Positions 24,150 through 36,302 of a stretch of DNA of 64,000 bases are shown here, in pieces. Within the stretch, counting starts at the first letter, position 1; every line of letters begins with the position of its first letter. The position numbers and the translations under genes were made by a program. The stretch is from Euonymus europaeus (taxonomy: Eukaryota > Streptophyta > Magnoliopsida > Celastrales > Celastraceae), in the NCBI GenBank assembly GCA_963580455.1, contig OY756967.1, forward strand, positions 3,680,501-3,744,500, given 5' to 3'. A model generated the notes under the pieces. That model was not told the DNA's origin. It worked only from the letters and a program-made list of their open reading frames with translations, and made no database searches.

Positions 24150-24420
24150 TCAAACTGCTCGCCGTAATGAATATATACTTGCAGAGAAGAAACCCTAAAT
24201 GGTGAAGATCGGATGTGGGATGTGGGATGTGGGATGTGGGATGGATCCTACTCGCGTAGGAAGTGTCATCGACACCGTCGATCTTTAAGCGGGCCAATTG
24301 AATGAGAATCGTAGGCGTCCTTTAGATAGGAACCCTAGAACGCTGGGTAACAAGGCCCAATCTGGTGGGCCCTAATTGTGGCTCGCTTTTCAACTCCTGG
24401 CCCAAAATATGAACCGAGAA
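24150..24420 (-). promoter_or_regulatory. Promoter of the snoRNA locus (telo-box, site II, USE-like repeats)
   Basis: Seen: AAACCCTAA (telo-box) at about 24189; GGCCCA/TGGGCC motifs near 24355, 24367 and 24401; four tandem ATCCCACATCC-like units on minus (24205-24245) resembling the plant snRNA upstream sequence element RTCCCACATCG; and TATATATT 33 bp after the last unit. Telo-box plus site II is the known signature of plant snoRNA promoters, and 33-35 bp USE-TATA spacing is that of Pol II snRNA genes. No known snRNA starts downstream, so the USE reading may be coincidence from a short repeat. Confidence 0.5.
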
Positions 24421-24579
24421 CCCACGATTCAATTAATACTCCAGGTTAGGTTTCGGGTTATCGAATGAGATTTGACGCGATTCGGTCACTTTTTGCAGGC
24501 AATAAGCCCGATTCGATAGATTGATTTTAAATTCTTGGGCTAGCGGGTTATTACTTATTAGACTAGGTCACCTGGTAAT

Positions 24580-25016
24580 GGGTATTGCTATTTGCACACA
24601 TCTGTTCACACAAACTTTTTTAAAAAAATAAATTTATCAAATTAACTTGAGTTGAAATTACCTTAAAGCCCATCTCTGCTACTGAAACCGAATGCTTCAA
24701 GTCTACATATGAAGAAATATTCATTGAGAATATTGTTACTTCAACAGAAGCCGAAGTCAATTTAATCTCTAACATTGGTAGGCAAGATAGCGATGCCATA
24801 TGATTAATCGTATTACGAATATAAAATTTCAAATGGGCCGACTGAATTTAATTAATCGTATTACGAATATAAAATTTAATTGTACTAAGGAAAAACATAT
24901 GGGTGTAAAAGGCAGGTTTTAAGGTAATTTCAAGTAAAATTAATTTGATAATTTTTTTAAAAAAACAAATTTGTGTGTATTGAGTCCAAATGTGTGTGCA
25001 AATAAACGCACCCCCG
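24580..25016. mobile_element. 437 bp foldback MITE with long terminal inverted repeats
   Basis: The first and last 90 or so bp are imperfect inverted repeats (GGGTATTGCTATTTGCACAC versus GGGTGCGTTTATTTGCACAC on the opposite strand, both running on to TTGAAATTACCTTAAA). Flanks carry GGTAAT at 24574-24579 and 25017-25022, a likely target duplication. Inside, a 26 bp block with ATTAATCGTATTACGAA occurs twice (about 24803 and 24853). Non-coding. Confidence 0.8.
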
Positions 25017-25739
25017 GGTAATCTGGTTATAAAATAACAAATCTACAATCAGCCCATATTTGATATTAATTGACCTGTATTTCTCTCGATTGCACTCAAG
25101 AAGAAGAAGACAAGAATAACAGGCATTTAAACAATTGAATATATCTTAGATCTAGTCATCAGTTCAGATTCAAAATACTTCCAACCATAAACTATAGCTT
25201 GCAAATTTCGTTATGTCTACAAAAGACAGATATCTCATGATAGAAAACTCGATAAATAACCCAAGATAACCCTTGCAAAAGAGTAGAAAAGTAACCATCT
25301 TAAGTCAGATTGACAGAGAGTTGCAGTGACCAAAAAAAGTTTAACAATGGGGATCAACCCTCTCCCCCACACACTAACAAAAAAAAATTATATAATTAAA
25401 CTATGTATTGCAACTCGGAGAGCACATGTAAGAGGGAGCAGGAGACTAAAGATGTACCAATAACAAACTGATTATCTCGATTGCACTCAAGATAAACGCT
25501 GATTTTCATTGAATTGAAAAGGCATAATGCAGTGGAATTCTATTGCATCCGACCCACCTCTTCTTCAAGTGTACTATGGCGACTCAGGTATGGTCCGAAT
25601 TAAATATTGCCAGCTCTATAGACTTTCAGGTGGGGGAAGAGTTTAAGGTATGATTTGGGCGATTTCAAGCAAGTGCAGATGTAGATGTTGTGAAACTTGT
25701 AATAGCATGTATTTGGCTTTTAAGGTTTAATAGGAACTA

Positions 25740-27500
25740 GATTATTTATGAATCTACATGTTCCAGAAGGTTCACTCTCGTCCTAATTCAAATTCTCGAA
25801 ATGAAGTTGTGCATCTGCTGCTAGTTCTTTGGCTGCTTCTCATTGGTCTCGGCCTCCTGAAGGTATTATCAAGCTAAACATTGATGCGGCTATTAAGCAT
25901 GGTTGATTGGGGATTGGTGTGGTATTGCGATATTACCAAGGGACTGTGCTCACGATGATTCTTGGTTTAAGATGTACAAATGTCAAGGTTGTTAAAATCG
26001 GCCGGTTCGACCGGTCACCGGCCCTCTGTCCAGTCCGGTTTGGGTAGGAAGAACCGCCCCTTTTGAGAACCGGCTTTCTCCTTGAGAACCGGCCGGTTCC
26101 CGATTGAACTGGTTGGACCGGCCAATCCTCATGAATTGGTTGAGCCGATTTTTGTTGGAAAAATTTGGAAAAATTTCTTTTGCTAGGATTAGAACTCATG
26201 ACCTCCTTACTAAAGGTTAGTCTTTTGACCAACTACGCTATCCAACTTTGTTGATCTATGGTGAAACATTATATTAATGTATCATATCTTTCAAGTTTAA
26301 TTTAAAGTTAAACACTAATTAAATATATAGTATTTCTATATATTAATTAAATTTATAGTAAATAATATTTATTTATTTATTTCAAATATTTAATTTAATA
26401 AAAATTCATTGCAATAAATTTCAGTTAATTTTTTCATATATTCATGTTTCTCAACTAAATTTTTTGACATAAAGACTCATATTATGATGATGAAAATGGT
26501 TGTAATATACATGTGTTTCACTCATATAATTCTTAATTCCATTTTTAATAAATATTTAATCTTAATTTACGATTCTATGATTGCATAAATAATTTTTATT
26601 TATTTTATCATTTGACATATAATTTTTTTTGTTAAATGAATATTTTAGAACCTATGAATAGTTGCAATTTTTTTAATAAAGAGACATATTAATGTTATAT
26701 TTCTATATTACTATAAGAATTATAAAATATTAAATAGTTTTTATTATTACTTATAATATAAAAATATATATAATAATTAATAACATTGAACCCGGTTTGA
26801 ACCCCGATTGGACCATTGAACCATGAACTGAAGAATTTTCCGGTTTGATGATCGGTCCGGTTTTCAAAACCTTGACAGATGTTGGACAGGGTTGTAACGG
26901 ACCGCCCCAAACTCATGATGGTCGAACCAACTAGCCCAATGGGCTGAGCCTATTTCTAGGGCCTTCCTTTGAAAACCTTAGACAATTGTTTAGGCAATGG
27001 CACACGTTATATTCTGCACCTCGGGATCGTATCTGGTCGATGTGATATTTTTGCTCAGGAATGCTCCTTACTTCTACCACTGTAAACCCAGCCTTAGGCT
27101 AGAGTTCTCAGGATAGAAGCAGGTCATTACAGGGTGAAGCCGTCATTACAGGTTGTCATGCTTGCAGGTTTGAAATTTGCATTGGACTCTGTTTTTTTTT
27201 TATTATCATATTTCAGTTGAATCCGATTCTCTGTGTGTGGTCTCCCATGTTCTTTCAAACTCTCATAATTTTCTTCCTTATGGGAGTGATCGTGGAGTCA
27301 ATTCAATCTTTACTCTCTCGATTCTTAACATCGGATGTTCATCATGTTCTTCAAAAAGCTAACTCGGTTGCTTATGAGTTAGCCCTACTAGCTTTTAGGC
27401 AAGTGCAATTGAAAAGTATCCTTTATCAATGTCTCAATTTGTATTGCATGACTTTTTGTGAAGTTAATACATGAGTGTTTAAAATTAAAAAAAAAAAACT
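25740..27500 (+). mobile_element. LINE fossil (RNase H end) with poly-A tail
   Basis: About 25820-25950 encodes WSRPPEGIIKLNIDAA and GIGVVLRYYQG, the start of the RNase H domain of plant non-LTR retrotransposons, with an in-frame stop. About 27217-27420 encodes the end of the same domain (HHVLQKANSVAYELALLAFRQ). The sequence closes with GTTAATACATGAGTG and an A-rich tail at 27484-27499, typical of plant LINE 3' ends. It is interrupted by a hAT element and by unassigned DNA at 26883-27120. Confidence 0.7.
25984..26874. mobile_element. 891 bp non-autonomous hAT element inside the LINE fossil
   Basis: Terminal inverted repeats CAAGGTTGTTAAAATCGG / CCGGTTTTCAAAACCTTG. The 8 bp target duplication is ACAAATGT (25976-25983) / ACAGATGT (26875-26882), one mismatch. 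CCGGTT-rich ends and an AT-rich core; no transposase. Near the left end the minus strand has a tRNA-like segment (TAGCGTAGTTGG ... GAGTTCTAATCC, about 26170-26245). Confidence 0.88.
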
Positions 27501-28261
27501 TGTAAGATCCCCATTAATTACTGAACTAATTTTAAAAGAAAATAATTGAATTATTTTTGCTTGGCCACTTCAACTATTGAATAGTGAGCATCTACTCCCC
27601 TAAATTTTCAACAAAATGTAAAACACTGATAAATTAAGAATTATTTTTCGTCAATTTTATCACGAGCCTTTAATTTAATCGTCAAGTTAGGGGTACATTT
27701 TTGTGTTTCTCCAAAGTTGATAGGGGTAAAAACTTTTGTTCAGCGGTTTGGTGATGTTGGTGATATTGTCTTGAATAAATAGTTATTACTTTTGTAAATA
27801 TTAGCAATGTCTTTATCCATAAAATAATGATTCGTCGGGATTTTCTGTTAAAATTTTACTGTGAATCTTGCTGTGATAACTTTATAGTAATTAAAAAATT
27901 TATTTTTTTTGTTGAAAATTATGATTGTATTTTGATAGAGATTATGAGTTTAATGATATATATTTTTATAATAAACAAAAGTTAAATAAAATGTGAAATA
28001 AATTATAGATTGTTTCATGTTTATATTCAACGGAACTAAATTTTCATATACTTTTTACTTTATAATTCATTTTTATTTGTGACAAAAAATCCTTGATCAA
28101 AATATGTTCAAAATTTTTATAAAATAAAACAAATTTTTTAATGTTTTTAAAAGGCATTACAGCTGGTCAGCTGCAGACCCTCGCAACCTAAAAGAAATGC
28201 CCTGTCATGTTTTTTTTTTCTTTTTTGTCCCTTTACTTTTATTGTAATTATAAAACTATTA

Positions 28262-28643
28262 GAGTCTGCTTGGATGAAAGATCTAGAGGGTTAATTGGGA
28301 TAGTAATTATATATACCTTGTTTGATTTTAAATAAAAAGGATTAGAAGACTAGTGTAGGAGATAATTTTACTCTCATTAAGTGATAATTGTAATATTTAT
28401 TTTGGAATTAAAAGAATAAAATAATGAATAAATCATTTTAAATATTTAAATTCTCTAATTTATCTAAATCTATCTCACTATACCTTTTATGCAAACAAAA
28501 TTAATAATTTACACTTCAATGAACTCTTATTCTATCCCATCAAAGTAAAATTTTATTTAATTATTCTATTATACTATAACCAATTTAATTCCCGCTTACA
28601 TTACTTCACTAATCTCATCTTTTATTTTTATCCAAGCGAGCCC
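28262..28643. mobile_element. 382 bp Tourist-like MITE
   Basis: Ends are inverted: GAGTCTGCTTGGAT at the left and ATCCAAGCGAGCCC at the right, close to the PIF/Harbinger terminus. Flanked by TTA and TAA, so the trinucleotide duplication is imperfect. AT-rich and non-coding. The rest of 27501-28829 is AT-rich spacer and the promoter/leader of the next gene. Confidence 0.6.
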
Positions 28644-28829
28644 TAAACAGATATCTGAACTTTTGCATATTGGGTTGTTCACATATTCACACTATCATTG
28701 CCCAGGAGCTATCAATAGTCTCTCTTTCGGCCCATCTCTCTTAATCAGACAAGTCAGTACTCAGTAGCCGAGGAGGAAGTGTTCATCGAAGAAGCACAGA
28801 TCGCAGTGTCAACGATTTTGTGCGAGAAG

Positions 28830-31800
28830 ATGATAGTAGATAGCAAATTGAAATGCGTTTTGATATTATTTATTTTTGTAGCTTCAATTGATAGATCGCC
28901 AGCTTCTCTACCCAAGGACCCTTATCTAGGAATTCATCCGGAAGGTATACGTCTTCAATTTCTGTACTCCATTTATTCTTGTTATGATGTGATTTTTTTT
29001 CTTCCAAAAATTTGTAACGGGTTTGTGATTTTGTGTGATACCCAGATGAGAAATATTACAAGGCATCTGATACGATCAAATGCAAAGATGGATCCAAGAA
29101 ATTCTCTAAAGCTCAGCTGAATGACGATTTCTGTGATTGCACAGATGGAACAGATGAGCCTGGTTGTTCTTCTTTGTTTTTTTATTTTTTATTGTACTGT
29201 TTTCTTTCCTATGATTTTCTTTTATACTCAGCTTAGGAGCAATTTCTTTTCCTAATTATTTAGATTATGTTGCTGATGGTGATGGAATATATGTAACCGA
29301 ATATCTGATGGTCTCAGAAATTTGTTTTGCATGTAATCTCACCAAATGTTGTCTAATTTTATTATCCGATCCTTTTATTTGATAGTGATAGGAATTGAAT
29401 TTGGGTATCCTCTCATTTCTTACTCAGTTTCTGCTTGGTTTCAATTCTTCTCCTTAGTCTTTATTCGTACTTGACTTATTTGTGGTGACATTGTTTCTTT
29501 CTGGCTGTAGGTACATCGGCATGCCCCGGTGGAAAATTCTATTGCCGAAATGCTGGACATGTTCCTGTTTTATTGTTTTCTTCCAGAGTCAATGATGGTA
29601 TTTGTGGTAAGTACGACTGTAACTCAACGGTACCATCTTAAAGCCATGGTTTACATTTTCAAAATTTTCATGGCTCTTTGTATTGCTATTGTGCATGTGT
29701 TTGGAATGCAAATTGCAAAGTATTAAAAATGTCAATATACTTGCAGGGGAAATGCTCTAAATAAGATTGCTATTACTGAAAAAAGATCAATATCTGAAAA
29801 TGTGGCTATTACTTTTGTGCCTAGAATCATACTATGTGTATTCATTTTTGGCATTCATATCTATCTAGGATCTACGTGTATTCATTTTTGCCATTCATAT
29901 CTATCTAGGATCATACTTTCACCAACTCCTATTGAATCCGTACTCTTTCATTTCCCTGCTGCGGTGCATATTAACTGGGTCATTTGGGGCAGATTGCTGT
30001 GATGGGAGTGATGAGTATGATGGCCAAGTTAAGTGCACAAATACCTGTTGGGAGGCGGGGAAAGTGGCTAGAGAAAAACTGAAGAAGAAGATTTCTACGC
30101 ATCAGGAGGGAGTTAATTTGCGGAAGCTGGAGGTGGAGCAAGCAAAGTTTTCTATAGCCAAAGATGAGGCAGAGTTATCGAAATTGAAAAATGAGGAAAA
30201 AATACTGAAAGGGCTTGTTCAACAGCTTAAAGGTACACACTGCCAATGTCTCTCCTTTGTGAACATTTCATCTAGAATTTCATTTCCAACAATATTATGT
30301 TCACACGGTTGTTTCCCAAGCATTGTGATTGCATATGCCATTCATATATCCACAAACATGCCATAGGAGACATTGACATGATTATGTTACATGTTCACGG
30401 CAAAAAGCTTGGACACAATGGCTATAATCTATGACAATATCAAATAAATTGTTTGTTTCTGTTCATTTTTCTTTAAATAAATGCTTGAGGCTTCCTTCTA
30501 TGATGAGGGTGTAACTCATGAACTTTAAAGGCACTTCATGTCACTTCACAAGCAGAAGATGTACATTGTTTGGTGAAACAGATACATGTATCACTTCTTT
30601 GACATGCTTCGATGGGTTGCTATGCGTTCTTTTATTTTCATTCCTCACCCAATTGTAGTCGCAACGGTTCAAATGAGATTTTTGGTTGCCTGAAGTAATA
30701 TTTTTGATGCTGGATTACTTGATGCAGGAGCATATATGCAATACTTATGTTTGGGTCTTTGTTGTCTTGTTGGGTCTTTATTGGGCTTTTGTTATGAGTT
30801 AAGCTTTGTTGTGTCTTTGGGTTTTGTTTAGTGAGCCCATTAGCTTGTTTTAAGTGGTAGCTGGGTACTGGGGTTGTAGGGAGTTTTTTGATTGTTATTA
30901 GACTGAAATCTGATTCTCTTTCACGAGAACAGTTCTTACAAGCTTCTCTAGAACTTTCTGGGTCTGTTTTTCAGTAGTTCATCTTCTGTTCTTGTTGTGT
31001 TGTACCTTTTGCCTGCATCATTACTGCAGTAAAATCTCCAAATCTTTTCTCTGGAACAATGGAAAATGAATCAAATGATACAATTCCGTGACCTCTGTTG
31101 TGAAGAGAATAAGATAAAAACTGGAGAAGTGAGCATTAGGGTGTGTCTGGTGTTGGTGATTTTGGAATATGCTAGTAGAGTAAGATTTTTTATTTTTTAT
31201 TATTTGCCATGATTGTCTTTCTCTTGCTCTGATATGTAGATAAAAGGTTACAATCTGGTTGAGTTACCATCACATTTTCCTTTATATTCTTTCATGTAGA
31301 GCGCAAAGAACAAATAGAAAAGGCGGAGGAGAGAGAACGCTTACAGAAAGAAAAGAAGGACAAGGAAAAACAAGAAGCAGGAGAAAGTGCTAATCAAGAA
31401 AAAAGTGTTGGGGAGGAAGCTAAGCAGGAAACAAGTGACACAGAAGAGAAAGCTGACAGTGAAGGCAAAGACATGGAAAATACTCTTCATGATGAAATTG
31501 GTGTTTTGGAGGACTCTCCAGTGGATCAGGTAAGTGTGGTTACTTCTTATATTTGACACTCTTTTTAAGTCAAACTGTAGATTTCTAAGCTTGTGCTCAT
31601 TAATTTGGTTAAATGTCTCATTAACATGACTTTTTAAGGTTATGATTGTTACCCTATGTCTCTGGAAATTAATATTAACAAATAGTCCGGCTGTTAAAGC
31701 ACATCTTGCAATCAGACAAATTTGTTGGTTTGGTTGTTGCTGTGTTATTTCTTTTGACACTTCAAATTTTCTGTTTGACATGTATTAAAGTAAAAAAGGT

Positions 31801-34800
31801 GCCTGAAAATGCTCAAATGTTTTACTCTGTTTTTGTGCCACCACAAAATATTGTGATTTGAAGGATGAAAGATTGGTTTTACGTTTTATAAGATGGAAAC
31901 CCCACATACTTGGATCACTTTCTTCTCTCCAAGCATTAGGTGATTGGTGGGTTTCTTTCACCACTTTTCGTGGTGACTCGATCCCTCAAATCGGTCCTCT
32001 AGCTTTTCCCTAACCAACTGGGTTGCACTGATACCTGCTGCCGGTCAGGGGGCTTTGGTTAAGGTTGAGTAATTTAATGACCCATTAATTCCTACTCCAA
32101 ACCTAAATCATTTATATTCTGTGTTAAAAAAATCAGTGTCATGAATCATTATCGTAATTTAGCCTGGATGTGCACAACAAGACACATAAATAAAAAATAG
32201 TCAGTCCATTTCGCTTGTATAGTTGTATGGTATGCGCTATTATATTTTCAAGGGTGGGGCATGTGTTATTCTACTTCGGGTGCTCCTCCACCATCTGCTT
32301 GTGTTTTACCAAATGCAGCTGTGTAATTAGTGGATTCTCCACTTGATTTTATGTGTACACTGTTCTGTATTTTTGCCATCTTATTGAATTCGGCATTGCA
32401 CTTACGACTCCATTGTGGTAAGCTTTACATGGATACTAGTAAGGACATGGGTGTCTAAAAGTTTCTGCTGTGGCCTTTCTATGACTATGGTCTCTGTTAT
32501 ATTTAGCATGTCATGTCTCCATTTTTGTGCTCACAGTCATTCTTCGTTATAGGATATGGCAGAGGACTATGTCGATGCTGTGGCTGGAGTTGAACAAAGC
32601 GATATGTCTAAAGACGAAGAACCCCTGGTTGATGGGGCGGAGCAGGTAAATCAAAAGGACATTGTGAATTCATGAAAAGGTCTTCTGTCAAGTCCTCACC
32701 TCAGAGAATGATTATGATGCGCTTTTCCAATCTCACAGCATGCTGCCAGAGACACAAAAAATCCCGCCTCACCAAAGATAGAGGATGACACAGTACTTAA
32801 ATCAGAAAGTCATGGTGCTGGAAACAAGGTTTCTCGCTGATCGCTTCTCAGAAGTATTTTCACTTTTTTCCTTTCCTATTTTCCAGTTTTATCGGTTGAA
32901 AATTGTCGCATATGTCTTTTTGAGATGTGACTTTCCCATGGAATTTGCTCCATTTTTTTTTGTGCTATGACTAGCTGTACCCGGTAAGTCGTTTATGAAA
33001 TCAGTTAGGGTTTAACCACGGGGGAGTGGCTCAGTTGGTAAGTTCTCCCGGTTAGGCAATCCAGTGTGTGCGCCCAAAGTTTGAACTCAAGCGTGTGCAA
33101 TTTCTTTGTGGCCACCTGCGTGTCTGTGTGGGGGCTTGCTAGTGGGTCTTCTTATCTGCTCTGAAGTTGTTAGTTTAATATAATATTTGAATTGTACTAG
33201 TGATCGTGCTATAGATAATGGGTTATTTGAAGGCCTATCTAATGTTATTTTCAGTGGACCCTAGTTACTGTCATTTATTTCTGAAGTTGTTTGACTGTCT
33301 TGTCACAGTAAATGTTTCATCACAATGGGGGAAACTAAGTTATTAGTTTGAAACGTATCTTCAATTTAGTACTACAGGAAGTATCCCATCCCAAAAGTCA
33401 ATTTTCATATTATCATCTTTACTTTAACATAATGAAAAATCATTTTGTTATTTTCTAGCTGGAAATTTTCTTGCCTTTTGCAATGGGGAATTCATCTGTG
33501 AGGAAGTCAGAAGCTTTTGTGTTAATTTTTAAAATTTTGCAACCTTAAATAGTATGGTGAGTTACAAATCACCTGGTCTGGCTGCCTGTGTCTGGTGCTT
33601 GATCTGTATTGGATATGCAGGAGAATGATGTAGAGGAGAATACCAATGGGTTATCAAGGGAAGAGATGGGCCGCCTTGTTGCATCTCGTTGGACAGGAGG
33701 GGATTCTAAGAAACAAGATGGTAGTGGAAAAGATAATGTCCATGATGAGATATCCAAAGATTCTGATGACGAGGAAGAGGATGGCTATGCTTCAGAAACA
33801 GATGACGACAGTGGAAAATATTCTGACAGCCGTGTAGAAGATGAGATTGATAAAGCTTACGAAGACGAATATCATGATGATAGCAGTTCTCCTTCATACA
33901 AACCTGTGTCAGATGAGGAATCAGATTTCTCAGGTGTGCAAAGTTTTTTCCTCAGTGAATTGTTTGTCAAAATTTTATTTTCCATACTTTGGCAAATTGT
34001 AATTAGGCGGCTATGATCTCTAGTTTATTATGATTTATCATATTGTTAGATACCATCACCCCAAGTGGTCCTTCTTGGTTGGAAAGGATACAACAAACTG
34101 TGCGAAATATTTTACAAGCTTTCAATCTGTTTCAAACTCCGGTAGACAAATCAGGTACAAACCTGACTTCCACTTGTATGGTACTTAATACTGGACATGA
34201 GCTTGTGTAAATTGTAATGATTCATATATTGCATTTTTACTTTAGATGCTGATCGTGTGCGCAAGGAATATGATGAATCCAATACCAAGTTGTCTAAACT
34301 ACAGTCAAGGATATCTAGCCTGACAGAGAAGCTGAAACATAATTTTGGTTCGTATATAGTTACTTTTATCTGCATGCGTTCTGCTTTATCTATTCCTATT
34401 ATCCTTGGCCTACAAAACTAAACTGGAAGTTCAATTTCACAGGTCCAGAGAAGGAGTTCTATTCATTCTATGGTCGTTGTTTCGAGATCAAGCAGAACAA
34501 GTTACAGATTTACTTTCTGATAGTTTTTTTCTCATCATACTATACTCAATATCTTGTTAGTTGCCCCAACAATTTCCTTTTCTTTTTGGTGTGATTTTTT
34601 TCAATTTCAGGTACATTTACAAAGTCTGTCCATTCAAAGAAGCTTCTCAGGTGGAGGGTCATTCAACAACTCGTTTGGGGTATGTGCTGATTTACTCAAC
34701 ACAAATTGTTTCAGTGATCCTTTCTACGAGTTAAGATGTCAGTTTGGGGATTAGATTTTTTTTGTCTTAATATGAAGTTACAGATCCGTTATATGATGTG

Positions 34801-35576
34801 CTTTGCTACTCCCCCCTCCCATCCTACAGGATAAAGCTACAGCATGCTATTGATCTCCTTGTTCCCATCAATTTTAATCAATTTCTGTGACATTTCTTCT
34901 AATATGGTTTATTTGTTTATTCATTCTGCAACTAGGCGGTGGGACAAATTTGAAGATTCATGTCGAGTCATGGTATTTTCAGATGGTGACAAGTGCTGGA
35001 ATGGCCCTGATAGAAATTTAAAGGTATTAATTGTTAGCTTAGTATCTTCAAGTCGTGCTTTGTTGCAATATTATCTCTTATCTAATATATATATTTTTAG
35101 ATGGTTTTTGAAAAAAGGTTTTCACCTCTTTATTTTATGTGAAGTGCATTGCTGCATTGCCTGTTCTCGGAATGAAAGCTTAGATTGTCCTCCTCACATT
35201 TTAGTTCTATGTGCTGTTACAGGTCAGGCTAAGATGTGGTTTGAAAAATGAGATTATGGATGTCGATGAACCTAGCCGTTGCGAGTAAGGATCTCTCTCT
35301 CTCTCCCCTCCCTTCCCTGTGCAATGCTTGGTCTTACAATCTTTTAACTCGTATGTTCGCATGACAGATACTTCGCTTTAATGTCTACCCCCGCTCTTTG
35401 CACAGAAGAAAAGTTAAAGGTAGTTTGTTTTCACATCAAAAGCTCTGTATACCTTTCTCTCCTGGATTGAATTGAATCTTATAATCAGAACGATTCAATG
35501 TTCACTGTGACAGGAACTACAACATAAACTAGAGTTGCTGAACAATGAGCAACCTCAGAGCCACGATGAACTTTGA
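28830..35576 (+). CDS. PSL4: Glucosidase II beta subunit (PRKCSH/PSL4-like)
   Basis: Non-catalytic ER subunit of glucosidase II, which trims glucose from N-glycans for calnexin-cycle folding; in Arabidopsis it is needed for EFR receptor maturation. Sixteen exons: 28830-28944, 29046-29162, 29511-29606, 29993-30232, 31300-31529, 32553-32645, 32739-32828, 33621-33933, 34050-34154, 34246-34347, 34443-34500, 34611-34679, 34936-35023, 35223-35284, 35368-35419, 35514-35576; 1,893 nt, 630 residues, phases consistent. Signal peptide [19 protein letters not shown]; two LDL-receptor-A-like repeats ([22 protein letters not shown]); a coiled, charged Lys/Glu stretch; an acidic middle; a C-terminal MRH domain (about 505-615) with Gln533, Arg576, Glu593 and Tyr594 at sugar-binding positions; HDEL retrieval signal. 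I chose the ATG at 28830 over an upstream GTG frame because it opens the signal peptide. Confidence 0.96.
29836..29915. repeat. 40 bp tandem duplication in glucosidase II beta intron 3
   Basis: Two consecutive copies (29836-29875, 29876-29915) of a unit around GTGTATTCATTTTT and CTATCTAGGATC. Confidence 0.75.
30720..31020. mobile_element. 301 bp solo LTR in glucosidase II beta intron 4
   Basis: Starts TGATGCAGG and ends CCTGCATCA (perfect 9 bp inverted ends), with perfect 5 bp target duplications TTACT (30715-30719 and 31021-31025). No internal retroelement sequence. The small size suggests a copia or TRIM-type LTR. It lies in a non-coding intron 280 bp before the next exon. Confidence 0.9.
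31880..32070 (-). mobile_element. tRNA-derived SINE in glucosidase II beta intron 5
   Basis: On minus, a box A-like TGCAACCCAGTTGG (32027-32014) is followed about 30 nt later by a box B-like GGATCGAGTC (31984-31975), the Pol III spacing of tRNA-derived SINEs. It is not a functional tRNA: no acceptor stem or anticodon arm can be folded by eye. Ends are approximate. Confidence 0.5.
33018..33190 (+). mobile_element. tRNA-derived SINE in glucosidase II beta intron 7
   Basis: Box A TGGCTCAGTTGG (33027-33038) and box B GTTTGAACTC (33079-33088) at tRNA-like spacing, followed by an unrelated body and a T-rich tail. Ends are approximate. Confidence 0.65.
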
Positions 35577-36302
35577 ACTGCCAAGGCAGAATTGTGCTGT
35601 TAAAGGCTGTTTGGGAAATCATGACCAGTAAATTAATCTTTGCACCGGCTTTCCTGCTGAATGTTGAAATACCAAGAGATGCAAAATGCAGCTTCTTTGA
35701 TACATGTAGTCTGAACTATCGAATACATGAAGTGGCCTCCTGAAATTTTTATATTCTGGAACACACTTCATGTTACAACTGTCTAAGCATATTTGATATG
35801 CTACTTTTCTCTGCCACTTTTTATTTGTTCTGTTCAAAGATTGTTCATTTAAAAGCTCATTTGATCATAAATTGAGATTACTAACCTAGTTGCCATAGTC
35901 GAGGCTAAACTTGGGTTGAAATGGGGTGTTGACGGTCAATTTTTTGACATATTTTGATCAAATTTTTTAGTTGGTTATCGGTTAATTATGTCTATTTTTG
36001 GTAGTTTTTAGTAAAAAATATGTGATTTTTTTTTGTAACAAATTGACCAGACGGTTGAGGTTCGATTTTGTCAACAAAAAAAAATGGTCCTAGACTCCGA
36101 GTTGAAAGTCAGGTAGAGGTGACGGGATTGTCCCTAAGGATTATCTTGGTTGGGTGGCAGGGAGGGCGGATCTTGGTATGTGCAGTGTGGCTCAGGTATA
36201 AATACCCAGGGTCGATCCCGTGGTGTTTTTGAATTCAAAAGTATCTATTTGACATCCTCACTTATGGAAGTTACATATTAGGAGGCAAAAGTTGAAAAAT
36301 AA

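Noticed and set aside
29932..30366. 144-codon open frame as a separate gene
   Set aside because: It is exon 4 of glucosidase II beta read through both flanking introns.
33018..33090. Possible functional tRNA gene
   Set aside because: Boxes A and B are present but no cloverleaf, anticodon loop or acceptor stem can be formed; read as a SINE.
36200..36222. Box B-like GGGTCGATCCC as a SINE
   Set aside because: Spacing to any box A is too short and no tail is seen.
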